DNA of 64,000 nucleotides, from positions 7,791,001 to 7,855,000 of the forward strand of contig JAPYXD010000466.1 in assembly GCA_030998225.1 (NCBI GenBank). The letters are read 5' to 3'. The translations under genes were made by a program, and so were the position numbers. Numbering within the stretch: the first letter of the stretch is position 1; every line of letters starts with the position of its first letter. Source of the DNA: Diplolepis rosae. Lineage: Eukaryota; Arthropoda; Insecta; Hymenoptera; Diplolepididae. The notes under the pieces were generated by a model. It was not told where the DNA came from, did no database searches, and worked only from the letters and a program-made list of their open reading frames with translations. This document shows positions 20,600-35,200 of this stretch, one piece after another.

Positions 20600-23500
20600 A
20601 TTAATAGGACCAAACTTGATTTAATTTAAACAGATGATAATCTTTTCATATCAAATCACTAGTTTTAAGGTTATGTGCGAAAATTCCCAATTAATTTGAC
20701 CAAAATTGATTTGATTTAAACAGATGATAATATTTTCATATCAAATCACTAGTTTTAAGGTTATGATTGAAAAGTCACAATTAATTTGACCAAAATTGAT
20801 TTCATTTAAACAGATGATAATCTTTTCATATCAAATCACTAGTTTTAAGGTTATGTGCGAAAATTCCCAATTAATTTGACCAAAATTGATTTGATTTAAA
20901 CAGATGATAATCTTTTCATATCAAATCACTAGTTTTAAGGTTATGTGCGAAAATTCCCAATTAATTTGACCAAAATTGATTTGATTTAAACAGGTGATAA
21001 TCTTTTCATATCAAATCACTAGTTTTAAGGTTATGTGCGAAAATTCCCAATTAATTTGACCAAAATTGATTTGATTTAAACAGATGATAATCTTTTCATA
21101 TCAAATCACTAGTTTTAAGGTTATGTGCGAAAATTCCCAATTAATTTGACCAAAATTGATTTGATTTAAACAGATGATAATCTTTTCATATCAAATCACT
21201 AGTTTTAAGGTTATGTGCGAAAATTCCCAATTAATTTGACCAAAATTGATTTGATTTAAACAGATGATAATCTTTTCATATCAAATCACTAGTTTTAAGG
21301 TTATGTGCGAAAATTCCCAATTAATTTGACCAAAATTGATTTGATTTGAGCAGATGATTATCTTTTGATATCAAATCACTAGTTTTAAGGTTATGTGCGA
21401 AAATTCCCAATTAATTTGACCAAAATTGATTTGATTTAAACAGATGATAATCTTTTCATATCAAATCACTAGTTTTAAGGTTATGTGCCAAAATTCCCAA
21501 TTAACTTGACCAAAATTGATTTGATTTAAACAGATGATAATCTTTTCATATCAAATCACTAGTTTTAAGGTTATGTGCGAAAATTCCCAATTAATTTGAC
21601 CAAAATTGATTTGATTTAAACAGATGATAATCTTTTCATATCAAATCACTAGTTTTAAGGTTATGATTGAAAAGTCACAATTAATTTGACCAAAATTGAT
21701 TTCATGTAAACAGATGATAATCTTTTCATATCAAATCACTAGTTTTAAGGTTATGTGCGAAAATTCCCAATTAATTTGACCAAAATTGATTTGATTTAAA
21801 CAGATGATAATCTTTTCATATCAAATCACTAGTTTTAAGGTTATGTGCGAAAATTCCCAATTAACTTGACCAAAATTGATTTGATTTAAACAGATGATAA
21901 TCTTTTCATATCAAATCACTAGTTTTAAGGTTATGTGCGAAAATTCCCAATTAATTTGACCAAAATTGATTTGATTTAAACAGATGATAATATTTTCATA
22001 TCAAATCACTAGTTTTAAGGTTATGATTGAAAAGTCACAATTAATTTGACAAAAATTTATTTGATTTAAACAGATGATAATCTTTTCATATCAAATCACT
22101 AGTTTTAAGGTTATGATTGAAAAGTCACAATTAATTTGACCAAAATTGATTTGATTTAAACAGATGATAATCTTTTCATATCAAATCACTAGTTTTAAGG
22201 TTATGTGCGAAAATTCCCAATTAATTTGACCAAAATTGATTTGATTTAAACAGATGATAATCTTTTCATATCAAATCACTAGTTTTAAGGTTACGTGCGA
22301 AAATTCCCAATTAATTTGACCAAAATTGATTTGATTTAAACAGATGATAAACTTTTCATCTCCAATCACTAGTTTTAAGGTTTTGACCGAATATTCCAAC
22401 TTACCTCGACCTAAATTGATTTTATTTAAACAGATGATAATCTTTTCATATCAAATCACTAGTTTTAAGGTTATGTGCGAAAATTCCCAATTAATTTGAC
22501 CAAAATTGATTTGATTTAAACAGATGATAATATTTTCATATCAAATCACTAGTTTTAAGGTTATGATTGAAAAGTCACAATTAATTTGACCAAAATTGAT
22601 TTCATTTAAACAGATGATAATCTTTTCATATCAAATCACTAGTTTTAAGGTTATGTGCGAAAATTCCCAATTAATTTGACCAAAATTGATTTGATTTAAA
22701 CAGATGATAATCTTTTCATATCAAATCACTAGTTTTAAGGTTATGTGCGAAAATTCCCAATTAATTTGACCAAAATTGATTTGATTTAAACAGATGATAA
22801 TCTTTTCATATCAAATCACTAGTTTTAAGGTTATGATTGAAAAGTCACAATTAATTTGACAAAAATTTATTTGATTTAAACAGATGATAATCTTTTCATA
22901 TCAAATCACTAGTTTTAAGGTTATGATTGAAAAGTCACAATTAATTTGACCAAAATTGATTTGATTTAAACAGATGATAATCTTTTCATATCAAATCACT
23001 AGTTTTAAGGTTATGTGCGAAAATTCCCAATTAATTTGACCAAAATTGATTTGATTTAAACAGATGATAATCTTTTCATATCAAATCACTAGTTTTAAGG
23101 TTATGTGCGAAAATTCCCAATTAATTTGACCAAAATTGATTTGATTTAAACAGATGATAATATTTTCATATCAAATCACTAGTTTTAAGGTTATGATTGA
23201 AAAGTCACAATTAATTTGACCAAAATTGATTTGATTTAAACAGATGATAATATTTTCATATCAAATCACTAGTTTTAAGGTTATGATTGAAAAGTCACAA
23301 TTAATTTGACCAAAATTGATTTGATTTAAACAGATGATAATATTTTCATATCAAATCACTAGTTTTAAGGTTATGATTGAAAAGTCGCAATTAATTTGAC
23401 CAAAATTGATTTGATTTAAACAGATGATAATCTTTTCATATCAAATCACTAGTTTTAAGGTTATGATTGAAAAGTCACAATTAATTTGACCAAAATTTAT

Positions 23501-26500
23501 TTGATTTAAACAGATGATAATCTTTTCATATCAAATCACTAGTTTTAAGGTTATGATTGAAAAGTCACAATTAATTTGACCAAAATTTATTTGATTTAAA
23601 CAGATGATAATCTTTTCATATCAAATCACTAGTTTTAAGGTTATGTGCGAAAATTCCCAATTAATTTGACCAAAATTGATTTGATTTAAACAGATGATAA
23701 TCTTTTCATATCAAATCACTAGTTTTAAGGTTATGTGCGAAAATTCCCAATTAACTTGACCAAAATTGATTTGATTTAAACAGATGATAATCTTTTCATA
23801 TCAAATCACTAGTTTTAAGGTTATGTGCGAAAATTCCCAATTAATTTGACCAAAATTGATTTGATTTAAACAGATGATAATCTTTTCATATCAAATCACT
23901 AGTTTTAAGGTTATGATTGAAAAGTCACAATTAATTTGACCAAAATTGATTTGATTTAAACAGATGATAATCTTTTCATATCAAATCACTAGTTTTAAGG
24001 TTATGTGCGAAAATTCCCAATTAATTTGACCAAAATTGATTTGATTTGAGCAGATGATAATCTTTTCATATCAAATCACTAGTTTTAAGGTTATGTGCGA
24101 AAATTCCCAATTAATTTGACCAAAATTGATTTGATTTAAACAGATGATAATCTTTTCATATCAAATCACTAGTTTTAAGGTTATGATTGAAAAGTCACAA
24201 TTAATTTGACCAAAATTGATTTCATGTAAACAGATGATAATCTTTTCATATCAAATCACTAGTTTTAAGGTTATGTGCGAAAATTCCCAATTAATTTGAC
24301 CAAAATTGATTTGATTTAAACAGATGATAATCTTTTCATATCAAATCACTAGTTTTAAGGTTATGTGCGAAAATTCCCAATTAACTTGACCAAAATTGAT
24401 TTGATTTAAACAGATGATAATCTTTTCATATCAAATCACTAGTTTTAAGGTTATGTGCGAAAATTCCCAATTAATTTGACCAAAATTGATTTGATTTAAA
24501 CAGATGATAATCTTTTCATATCAAATCACTAGTTTTAAGGTTATGTGCGAAAATTCCCAATTAACTTGACCAAAATTGATTTAATTTAAACAGATGATAA
24601 TCTTTTCATATCAAATCACTAGTTTTAAGGTTATGTGCGAAAATTCCCAATTAATTTGTCCAAAATTGATTTGATTTAAACAGATGATAATCTTTTCATA
24701 TCAAATCACTAGTTTTAAGGTTATGTACGAAAATTCCCAATTAATTTGACCAAAATTGATTTGATTTAAACAGATGATAATCTTTTCATATCAAATCACT
24801 AGTTTTAAGGTTATGTGCGAAAATTCCCAATTAATTTGACCAAAATTGATTTGATTTAAACAGATGATAATATTTTCATATCAAATCACTAGTTTTAAGG
24901 TTATGTGCGAAAATTCCCAATTAATTTGACCAAAATTGATTTGATTTAAACAGATGATAATCTTTTCATATCAAATCACTAGTTTTAAGGTTATGTGCGA
25001 AAATTCCCAATTAATTTGACCAAAATTGATTTGATTTAAACAGATGATAATCTTTTCATATCAAATCACTAGTTTTAAGGTTATGTGCGAAAATTCCCAA
25101 TTAATTTGACCAAAATTGATTTGATTTAAACAGATGATAATATTTTCATATCAAATCACTAGTTTTAAGGTTATGATTGAAAAGTCACAATTAATTTGAC
25201 CAAAATTGATTTGATTTAAACAGATGATAATATTTTCATATCAAATCACTAGTTTTAAGGTTATGATTGAAAAGTCACAATTAATTTGACCAAAATTGAT
25301 TTGATTTAAACAGATGATAATCTTTTCATATCAAATCACTAGTTTTAAGGTTATGTGCGAAAATTCCCAATTAATTTGACCAAAATTGATTTGATTTGAG
25401 CAGATGATAATCTTTTCATATCAAATCACTAGTTTTAAGGTTATGTGCGAAAATTCCCAATTAATTTGACCAAAATTGATTTGATTTAAACAGATGATAA
25501 TCTTTTCATATCAAATCACTAGTTTTAAGGTTATGATTGAAAAGTCACAATTAATTTGACCAAAATTGATTTCATTTAAACAGATGATAATCTTTTCATA
25601 TCAAATCACTAGTTTTAAGGTTATGTGCGAAAATTCCCAATTAATTTGACCAAAATTGATTTGATTTAAACAGATGATAATCTTTTCATATCAAATCACT
25701 AGTTTTAAGGTTATGTGCGAAAATTCCCAATTAACTTGACCAAAATTGATTTGATTTAAACAGATGATAATCTTTTCATATCAAATCACTAGTTTTAAGG
25801 TTATGTGCGAAAATTCCCAATTAATTTGACCAAAATTGATTTGATTTAAACAGATGATAATCTTTTCATATCAAATCACTAGTTTTAAGGTTATGTGCGA
25901 AAATTCCCAATTAACTTGACCAAAATTGAGTTCATATAAACAGATGATAATCTTTTCATATCAAATCACTAGTTTTAAGGTTATGTGCGAAAATTCCCAA
26001 TTAATTTGACCAAAATTGATTTGATTTAAACAGGTGATAATCTTTTCATATCAAATCACTAGTTTTAAGGTTATGTAAGAAAATTCCCAATTAATTTGAC
26101 CAAAATTGATTTGATTTAAACAGATGATAATCTTTTCATATCAAATCACTAGTTTTAAGGTTATGTGCGAAAATTCCCAATTAATTTGACCAAAATTGAT
26201 TTGATTTAAACAGATGATAATCTTTTCATATCAAATCACTAGTTTTAAGGTTATGATTGAAAAGTCACAATTAATTTGACCAAAATTGATTTGATTTAAA
26301 CAGATGATAATATTTTCATATCAAATCACTAGTTTTAAGGTTATGATTGAAAAGTCACAATTAATTTGACCAAAATTGATTTGATTTAAACAGATGATAA
26401 TATTTTCATATCAAATCACTAGTTTTAAGGTTATGATTGAAAAGTCACAATTAATTTGACCAAAATTGATTTGATTTAAACAGATGATAATCTTTTCATA

Positions 26501-29500
26501 TCAAATCACTAGTTTTAAGGTTATGATTGAAAAGTCACAATTAATTTGACCAAAATTTATTTGATTTAAACAGATGATAATCTTTTCATATCAAATCACT
26601 AGTTTTAAGGTTATGATTGAAAAGTCACAATTAATTTGACCAAAATTTATTTGATTTAAACAGATGATAATCTTTTCATATCAAATCACTAGTTTTAAGG
26701 TTATGTGCGAAAATTCCCAATTAATTTGACCAAAATTGATTTGATTTAAACAGATGATAATCTTTTCATATCAAATCACTAGTTTTAAGGTTATGTGCCA
26801 AAATTCCCAATTAACTTGACCAAAATTGATTTGATTTAAACAGATGATAATCTTTTCATATCAAATCACTAGTTTTAAGGTTATGTGCGAAAATTCCCAA
26901 TTAATTTGACCAAAATTGATTTGATTTAAACAGATGATAATCTTTTCATATCAAATCACTAGTTTTAAGGTTATGATTGAAAAGTCACAATTAATTTGAC
27001 CAAAATTGATTTCATGTAAACAGATGATAATCTTTTCATATCAAATCACTAGTTTTAAGGTTATGTGCGAAAATTCCCAATTAATTTGACCAAAATTGAT
27101 TTGATTTAAACAGATGATAATCTTTTCATATCAAATCACTAGTTTTAAGGCTATGTGCGAAAATTCACAATTAACTTGACCAAAATTGATTTAATTTAAA
27201 CAGATGATAATCTTTTCATATCAAATCACTAGTTTTAAGGTTATGTGCGAAAATTCCCAATTAATTTGACCAAAATTGATTTGATTTAAACAGATGATAA
27301 TATTTTCATATCAAATCACTAGTTTTAAGGTTATGATTGAAAAGTCACAATTAATTTGACCAAAATTGATTTGATTTAAACAGATGATAATCTTTTCATA
27401 TCAAATCACTAGTTTTAAGGTTATGTGCGAAAATTCCCAATTAATTTGACCAAAATTGATTTGATTTAAACAGATGATAATCTTTTCATATCAAATCACT
27501 AGTTTTAAGGTTATGTGCAAAAATTCCCAATTAATTTGACCAAAATTGATTTCATTTAAACAGGTGATAATCTTTTCATATCAAATCACTAGTTTTAAGG
27601 TTATGATTGAAAAGTCACAATTAATTTGACCAAAATTTATTTGATTTAAACAGATGATAATCTTTTCATATCAAATCACTAGTTTTAAGGTTATGTGCGA
27701 AAATTCCCAATTAATTTGACCAAAATTTATTTGATTTAAACAGATGATAATCTTTTCATATCAAATCACTAGTTTTAAGGTTATGATTGAAAAGTCACAA
27801 TTAATTTGACAAAAATTTATTTGATTTAAACAGATGATAATCTTTTCATATCAAATCACTAGTTTTAAGGTTATGTGCGAAAATTCCCAATTAATTTGAC
27901 CAAAATTGATTTGATTTAAACAGATGATAATCTTTTCATATCAAATCACTAGTTTTAAGGTTATGTGCGAAAATTCCCAATTAATTTGACCAAAATTGAT
28001 TTGATTTAAACAGATGATAATCTTTTCATATCAAATCACTAGTTTTAAGGTTATGTGCGAAAATTCCCAATTAATTTGACCAAAATTGATTTGATTTAAA
28101 CAGATGATAATATTTTCATATCAAATCACTAGTTTTAAGGTTATGATTGAAAAGTCACAATTAATTTGACCAAAATTGATTTGATTTAAACAGATGATAA
28201 TATTTTCATATCAAATCACTAGTTTTAAGGTTATGATTGAAAAGTCACAATTAATTTGACCAAAATTGATTTGATTTAAACAGATGATAATATTTTCATA
28301 TCAAATCACTAGTTTTAAGGTTATGATTGAAAAGTCACAATTAATTTGACCAAAATTGATTTGATTTAAACAGATGATAATCTTTTCATATCAAATCACT
28401 AGTTTTAAGGTTATGATTGAAAAGTCACAATTAATTTGACCAAAATTTATTTGATTTAAACAGATGATAATCTTTTCATATCAAATCACTAGTTTTAAGG
28501 TTATGATTGAAAAGTCACAATTAATTCGACCAAAATTTATTTGATTTAAACAGATGATAATCTTTTCATATCAAATCACTAGTTTTAAGGTTATGATTGA
28601 AAAGTCACAATTAATTTGACCAAAATTGATTACATTTAAACAGATGATAATCTTTTCATATCAAATCACTAGTTTTAAGGTTATGTGCGAAAATTCCCAA
28701 TTAATTTGACCAAAATTGATTTGATTTAAACAGATGATAATCTTTTCATATCAAATCACTAGTTTTAAGGTTATGTGCGAAAATTCCCAATTAATTTGAC
28801 CAAAATTGATTTGATTTAAACAGATGATAATCTTTTCATATCAAATCACTAGTTTTAAGGTTATGTGCGAAAATTCCCAATTAAATTGACCAAAATTGAT
28901 TTGATTTAAACAGATGATAATCTTTTCATATCAAATCACTAGTTTTAAGGTTATGTGCGAAAATTCCCAATTAATTTGACCAAAATTGATTTGATTTAAA
29001 CAGATGATAATATTTTCATATCAAATCACTAGTTTTAAGGTTATGATTGAAAAGTCACAATTAATTTGACCAAAAATTGATTTCATGTAAACAGATGATA
29101 ATCTTTTCATATCAAATCACTAGTTTTAAGGTTATGTGCGAAAATTCCCAATTAATTTGACCAAAATTGATTTGATTTAAACAGATGATAATCTTTTCAT
29201 ATCAAATCACTAGTTTTAAGGTTATGTGCGAAAATTCCCAATTAATTTGACCAAAATTGATTTGATTTAAACAGATGATAATCTTTTCATATCAAATCAC
29301 TAGTTTTAAGGTTACGATTGAAAAGTCACAATTAATTTGACCAAAATTGATTTCATTTAAACAGATGATAATCTTTTCATATAAAATCACTAGTTTTAAG
29401 GTTATGTGCGAAAATTCCCAATTAATTTGACCAAAATTGATTTGATTTAAACAGATGATAATCTTTTCATATCAAATCACTAGTTTTAAGGTTATGTGCG

Positions 29501-30470
29501 AAAATTCCCAATTAACTTGACCAAACTTGATTTAATTTAAACAGATGATAATCTTTTCATATCAAATCACTAGTTTTAAGGTTATGTGCGAAAATTCCCA
29601 ATTAATTTGACCAAAATTGATTTGATTTAAACAGATGATAATATTTTCATATCAAATCACTAGTTTTAAGGTTATGATTGAAAAGTCACAATTAATTTGA
29701 CCAAAATTGATTTCATGTAAACAGATGATAATCTTTTCATATCAAATCACTAGTTTTAAGGTTATGTGCGAAAATTCCCAATTAATTTGACCAAAATTGA
29801 TTTGATTTAAACAGATGATAATCTTTTCATATCAAATCACTAGTTTTAAGGTTATGTGCGAAAATTCCCAATTAACTTGACCAAAATTGATTTGATTTAA
29901 ACAGATGATAATCTTTTCATATCAAATCACTAGTTTTAAGGTTATGTGCGAAAATTCCCAATTAATTTGACCAAAATTGATTTGATTTAAACAGATGATA
30001 ATCTTTTCATATCAAATCACTAGTTTTAAGGTTATGATTGAAAAGTCACAATTAATTTGACCAAAATTGATTTGATTTAAACAGATGATAATCTTTTCAT
30101 ATCAAATCACTAGTTTTAAGGTTATGTGCGAAAATTCCCAATTAATTTGACCAAAATTGATTTGATTTAAACAGATGATAATCTTTTCATATCAAATCAC
30201 TAGTTTTAAGGTTATGTGCGAAAATTCCCAATTAATTTGACCAAAATTGATTTGATTTAAACAGATGATAATCTTTTCATATCAAATCACTAGTTTTAAG
30301 GTTATGTGCGAAAATTCCCAATTAATTTGTCCATAATTGATTTGATTTAAACAGATGATAATATTTTCATATCAAATCACTAGTTTTAAGGTTATGATTG
30401 AAAAGTCACAATTAATTTGACCAAAATTGATTTGATTTAAACAGATGATAATCTTTTCATATCAAATCAC
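20600..30470 (+). repeat. 90-bp satellite array, ~110 units
   Basis: The unit runs AGTTTTAAGGTTATG... to ...CATATCAAATCACT with a 90-base period. There are two main variants: TTATGTGCGAAAATTCCC (A) and TTATGATTGAAAAGTCAC (B), plus sub-variants (TTAACTTGACC, TTCATGTAAAC, ATTTATTTGATT). One aberrant unit lies at ~22351-22440 and one extra base near 29075 shifts the register. Runs of variants recur, for example BBBBB-A-A(TTAAC)-A-B at 23161 and 26221, and the rare TGCCA unit at 21481 and 26791 (59 units apart), implying block duplications. It has no spacers and no coding frame. Confidence 0.95.
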
Positions 30471-31238
30471 TACCCGGCAAGAAGAGAGAAATAGCGAAAA
30501 ATTAGTATTTCAAGACTGAAATGAAAGAATGAGAATTTTTTTTTTTTTTTTCAATGTGCTAATTTTCCATCGGAAGAAGTGCCCAACGAAAGAATAGGTT
30601 TATCTTCGAAACCAATTCTTTTCTATTTCCTTAACGATTGCCAGTTTTGTTGTATTCCATGCAGGCGAACATATTTTCAATTTTTTAATTGCTCTTAATC
30701 CGAGCATAGTCACACCTCTTATGGTTATTTTTAATTCCATTCTTACTTGCTGTATTTTCCATTAATTTAATTCTTTCTAATCTGTCCACAAAATATGTGT
30801 ATTGTTTAAACAAATCATATATTTAATAATATAATCATTCAAATGTGTTCCAAGACAGATTTCATATGAAATCGGTCAAAATATGTTTCTTTTCAATAAA
30901 TGAATATAAAAATTTTGATATAATTTCCCCAAATTCTTCTTTTACTTATAATTTATAAATGTAATACAATATTTATTTATTTCAAAAAATTCACTTATTT
31001 TAATTCTCAGTTGCGTCTTCAAGGACATTATTCTATTCCCTTCTAGTCTCTGCTTTGCATTTTTCCACTTTTTAATTCCTCCCAATACGCTTCCATTACA
31101 TTTTTCTAAGTCGATTAAAAGGAATAGGTTTTAGCTTTTCTTTCTACTCGTTTGTGGAACTTTAGATGGAAGAAAATTCGCGAATTAATGGGAATTCAGA
31201 TTCTGAATTTTTCTGAATTCTTCTCTTCTTACGGGGTA
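30471..31238 (+). repeat. Inner block of left inverted end, itself with TIR-like ends
   Basis: Ends are TACCCGGCAAGAAGAGAGAA and, reversed, TACCCCGTAAGAAGAGAAG. The inverted partner is 41255-42217 and abuts the satellite at the same register. The right copy carries ~190 extra bases (41670-41865). Homology between the two arms stops exactly at this block's inner end. Confidence 0.8.
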
Positions 31239-32263
31239 GTTTGTCTAATTATGCAAATAAATAATACTGGTATTCACATATTATTTATCCAATCATTTTT
31301 GTATATTATGTTCCAAAAAACTTTCTGGTAGCCTTTTTAACAAGTCTGCAGATCAGAATTCTTGAAACATGAAACTTCCTTTGTGACATATCGACCACTT
31401 TTTAATAAAAGAATAAAAAATTCGCCATTTTCCATCTTCTTAAGGTATTCATCGACATAACAATCGTTTTCTGAGTATGTGGATGAAATTCCAAATTTTT
31501 TCATACATATCCTTATGAGAAATCAAGAGTTCACTGAGAAAACAGTTTCTTTGAATCGAAGAAACATTTCTTTGATATACGGTCAAAGAAAAAATTTATT
31601 TGAATTAATGAAAGTTTGGTTAATTTAAAAAAAATTTCTTTGATCTAAAGAAATAGATTTGTTTTCATTAAAGAAATTTTTTTTTAATCAACAAATCTTT
31701 CTTTAATTCAAAGAAATTTTTTCTTTGAGCGTATATCAAAGAAATCTTTCTTTGATTCAAAGAAATTGTTTTCTGGGTGTTGATTGTTAAAAAATAAATA
31801 TTTTAGAAAGGAAAAATATTTTCGTTTTTAATTTATAACTTTAAAAATATAAGCTTCAGAATAAAATAATGTAGACAAAATACGCATCTGTGTAAATTTT
31901 CTGTCAGCTTATTTTTTGTGTGCTTTTATGAATTTTATTTTCAAAATAACTTTTTTCGTCATCTTATCTTCGCTTTTTCTCCTCAAAAATAAATTTTTTC
32001 TATGATGGATATTTTTTTTCGTAGAATACGTATTTCTTAAGATATTTCGATGTATCAAGATAAGAAAAAACCTGCCCCTTTTTCGGGCACGTTCGAATCG
32101 CGCGCTTAATTTATGATTAAAATGTAATACTTTTGAAGGAGTAAAAATAATAGTGACAGTTGAATGTTAAACAAATAAAAATCACTGTATGCTTTATTCA
32201 CATGTAACGAGTGAAATCGGAATTTATAAAAAAACATAAATTCGTGTAAACTATTTTCGAAAA
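31239..32263. other. Region upstream of the MULE gene
   Basis: Apart from the MITE at 31532-31779 I see AT-rich DNA without a frame. The promoter of the transposase gene should lie here; no clear TATA box can be singled out. Confidence 0.4.
31532..31779. mobile_element. MITE with ~65-bp TIRs of TTCTTTGATTCAAAGAA type
   Basis: Left CACTGAGAAAACAGTTTC and right GAAATTGTTTTCTGGGTG are inverted. Inside each end GAATCxAAGAAA and TTTCTTTGATATAC follow in the same order. It is non-coding and 248 bp long. The same motif family fills 3971-6728. Confidence 0.7.
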
Positions 32264-35200
32264 ATGGATCAACCGGGACCGTCACGAGCCTCAAATTGCA
32301 GGAGATCAACAAAGCCGTTAATTAGAAAAATATTTGGTGGTTATTGTTATAACAAAGAAAAGATTTCGATAAATGACCCAAATGTCATGTGAGTTAATTT
32401 CCTCTAACTAAAATTTTATAATTGACGTGACATTAATAATATTATTAAATAATATTGGCTTTTTCTAGTTTAAGCACATTGTAACTTTCCTAATTTTATT
32501 TTAATCGAAAAATATTATTTATAGAATTAGCAGAGATTTATGAACACTATCATAATAGCAACAAATTATATATATTATAATAATAGCAACAAATTTTTAT
32601 TTTCAAAACTTTAGCATATGTGACTCGGAATGAAGAATCAGGGTTATGGGCCGAAAAATCAATTTGCAGATATTAATTGATACTTGTGAAAGAGGATATG
32701 AGAGACATTGATTGAAGTTAGTCTAAAAACTGAAAAATTCAAAATAGGCAAGATACTAGTTTTCAAATTAAAAGCTGCGAATATCAACTGCTTCGTTTCA
32801 ATTAATATAAAATTTTAATTCTGAATTCCCTATTGTAAAATACGACATCATATACGATGTCGTAAATGACATCGTAATTTGGGATAGTATGCGATATCGT
32901 TTACGATGTCTTATACGACGTCGTTTAATATGTAGTATACGACGTCATTTACTATGTTGTATACAAAGTCATATACGATTTGATAATTTTGTAAATAATT
33001 ATTTATAAAATAATATAATTAACTCTGTAATTGAATGTTAAAATTTGGCAAAGAAGACCTTTTCCAAACGTTTTTAAAACTACCTATGCAGCTGCACGGC
33101 CATCGCCAGCAGTTTGAAATCTTTCACAGGTAAATAGTAAAATATGAAGATAGTAAAGATACAAAGTAAAGGACAGCAAAAGAGAAGAGAATAAAATTTA
33201 TTTCAAAACTTCAGGTACAAACATTTACTTTATAGGAAAGGTATTCTTTGCCAAATTTTAACATTTAATTACAGAGTTAATTATATTATTCAATGGATAT
33301 TTATTTAAAAAAATATCAAATCGTATATGCCCTGCTTAAAATGTCAGGTAGAGATCGAGTAGATACCGGAAAGAAACCGGATGCAAACCCATTCGGGTTT
33401 TACCCGGTCCTTTACGGTTTTTATCTGGACTCTAATTTCATTTTTCGGGATCTATCTGGGTCTATCCGGTCCTTAAACGGGAAGTGGTGACAAAAAATAA
33501 GTTGTATGAATATTGTACCCGGTCTTATCCGGTTCCTATCTGGCATATGGATCCAGAAATTAAAATACGAAAATATGTTTCTACACGGATCCTATCTGGT
33601 TTCTATAAGTCAGTTGTCGCCTTGCAAATTGTTAAGGTAAAAGTGCATCTGCTACCCGGCCCTACCCGGTTCCTATCTGGTATATGGAAACCAGAAATTA
33701 AAATACGAAAATATGTTTCTATCCGGATCCTACCTGGTTTCTATAAGTCAGTTGTCGCCTTGCAAATTGTTAAGGTAAAAGTGCATCTGCTACCCGGCCC
33801 TACCTGGTTTCTATCTGGCATATGGATCCAGAAATTAAAATACAAAAATATGTTTCTACCCGGATACTATCCAGTTTCTCTAAGGCAGTTGTCGACTTGC
33901 AAATTATTAAGGAGCTGGATACAAACCGGATAAAAATCTCAAAGGTCCCGGATAAGATCTTGTCCGGAAAACCGGGTACACTGAGAGAAAATTATCACGT
34001 AATTTTACGCTTTTCGGAGGTATAGCAAGGATATTCATTAAAACCAAGAACATTTACCTTTTCATAATTTTTTTTACTGTGACCATCCTTAAAATCTACT
34101 TGTTTGCACCGCAATATTTTTTTCAGTAATTTTCACAGTACGATATTTTAAAAATTTCTCTTGATGTCAGTTATAAAATACAAGCCTAACTGAAAAATAT
34201 GCCGTTAGTGTGTTTAAAGAAATACAATTCCTATACGAGTGACTTTTGCTGTGAGTTGGTTAAAAAAACTCGTGAGTCAGCAAGCAATTATTACGGTTTT
34301 TTGACTGGAAAATTCGGTGTTGTGGTGTGAATTCGCATGTAATCATAATAATCATATGCGAGCACGTGTGTGTATGTGTGTATATCTGATTGTGTCGAGG
34401 TTGTAACAATAACGGGGCCCAAATACATTTTATACGGCCCTGCAGTAGTTGCAGGTTATAAGCGCTATTTTATTTCTTGTATTCCAAGCGTGCGCAGCCG
34501 AGAGGCTTAGTCGTTAGGTTACTAATGCGATAATTATAAGTAGAGAGGGTTCGAACCCGCAGCGTTAAGAATAATTTTTAATACTGCCTAAACGAGCGTT
34601 TGTGTAGAGTAGAGGGGGGTGTCTGTTTGTAGGTGTGTATATAAAAATAGACACTTGCGCCCTTTACAAACTACGGAAAGTAAGTTAAAAAGTAGTCAAA
34701 CCTACTGAGAATATTTTTGGTGTATGTGTAACGAAAAAGTATTGTCAATTTATTTAGGAAAATTTTTCTAGCTTGAAAACAGATTTTTTATTGTGAAAAC
34801 AGTAAACTTAACCTTCCAAGCGAATATCCCTCCGTTGCCGTTAAAAACGGTAAATATCAGATTCTTAACTCGAATTTCCCCTGTACTTTTTCTCTCAGTC
34901 CTAGAAAATACTTTTTATTTATTATTTTCTCAGTGAGATACCTGAAAAAAATTGGTCACGTGACTACTGATTTTAGCCCTTAAATTCAATGCGGAGGTCC
35001 AATAGGGCCCTAATGGTGTCCTTTTTTGTAGGTGGGGTAGTGTAAGGGCTGACCTCACTAAACCCCTACTAGAAAGTCTAGTAGGGCCCACGTCGACAAA
35101 AGCGTTACGTTACCGACGGGGCCCTGACTAGTTTTCCACGCTAGATCCCGACTAGAGATAGGGAAAACTCGTCGGGGCCCCACTAGACCCTTATCAAAAT

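Noticed and set aside
20367..20600. 77-aa frame conserved at 43357-43590
   Set aside because: Identity follows from the inverted terminal repeat; no motif and a composition typical of AT-rich DNA.
20600..30470. CRISPR-like array
   Set aside because: Units are contiguous 90-mers with no unique spacers, in an intron-bearing eukaryotic context; it is a satellite.
33484..33933. 150-codon open frame
   Set aside because: It is the translation of a 137-bp tandem repeat inside a MULE intron; periodic sequence alone explains it.
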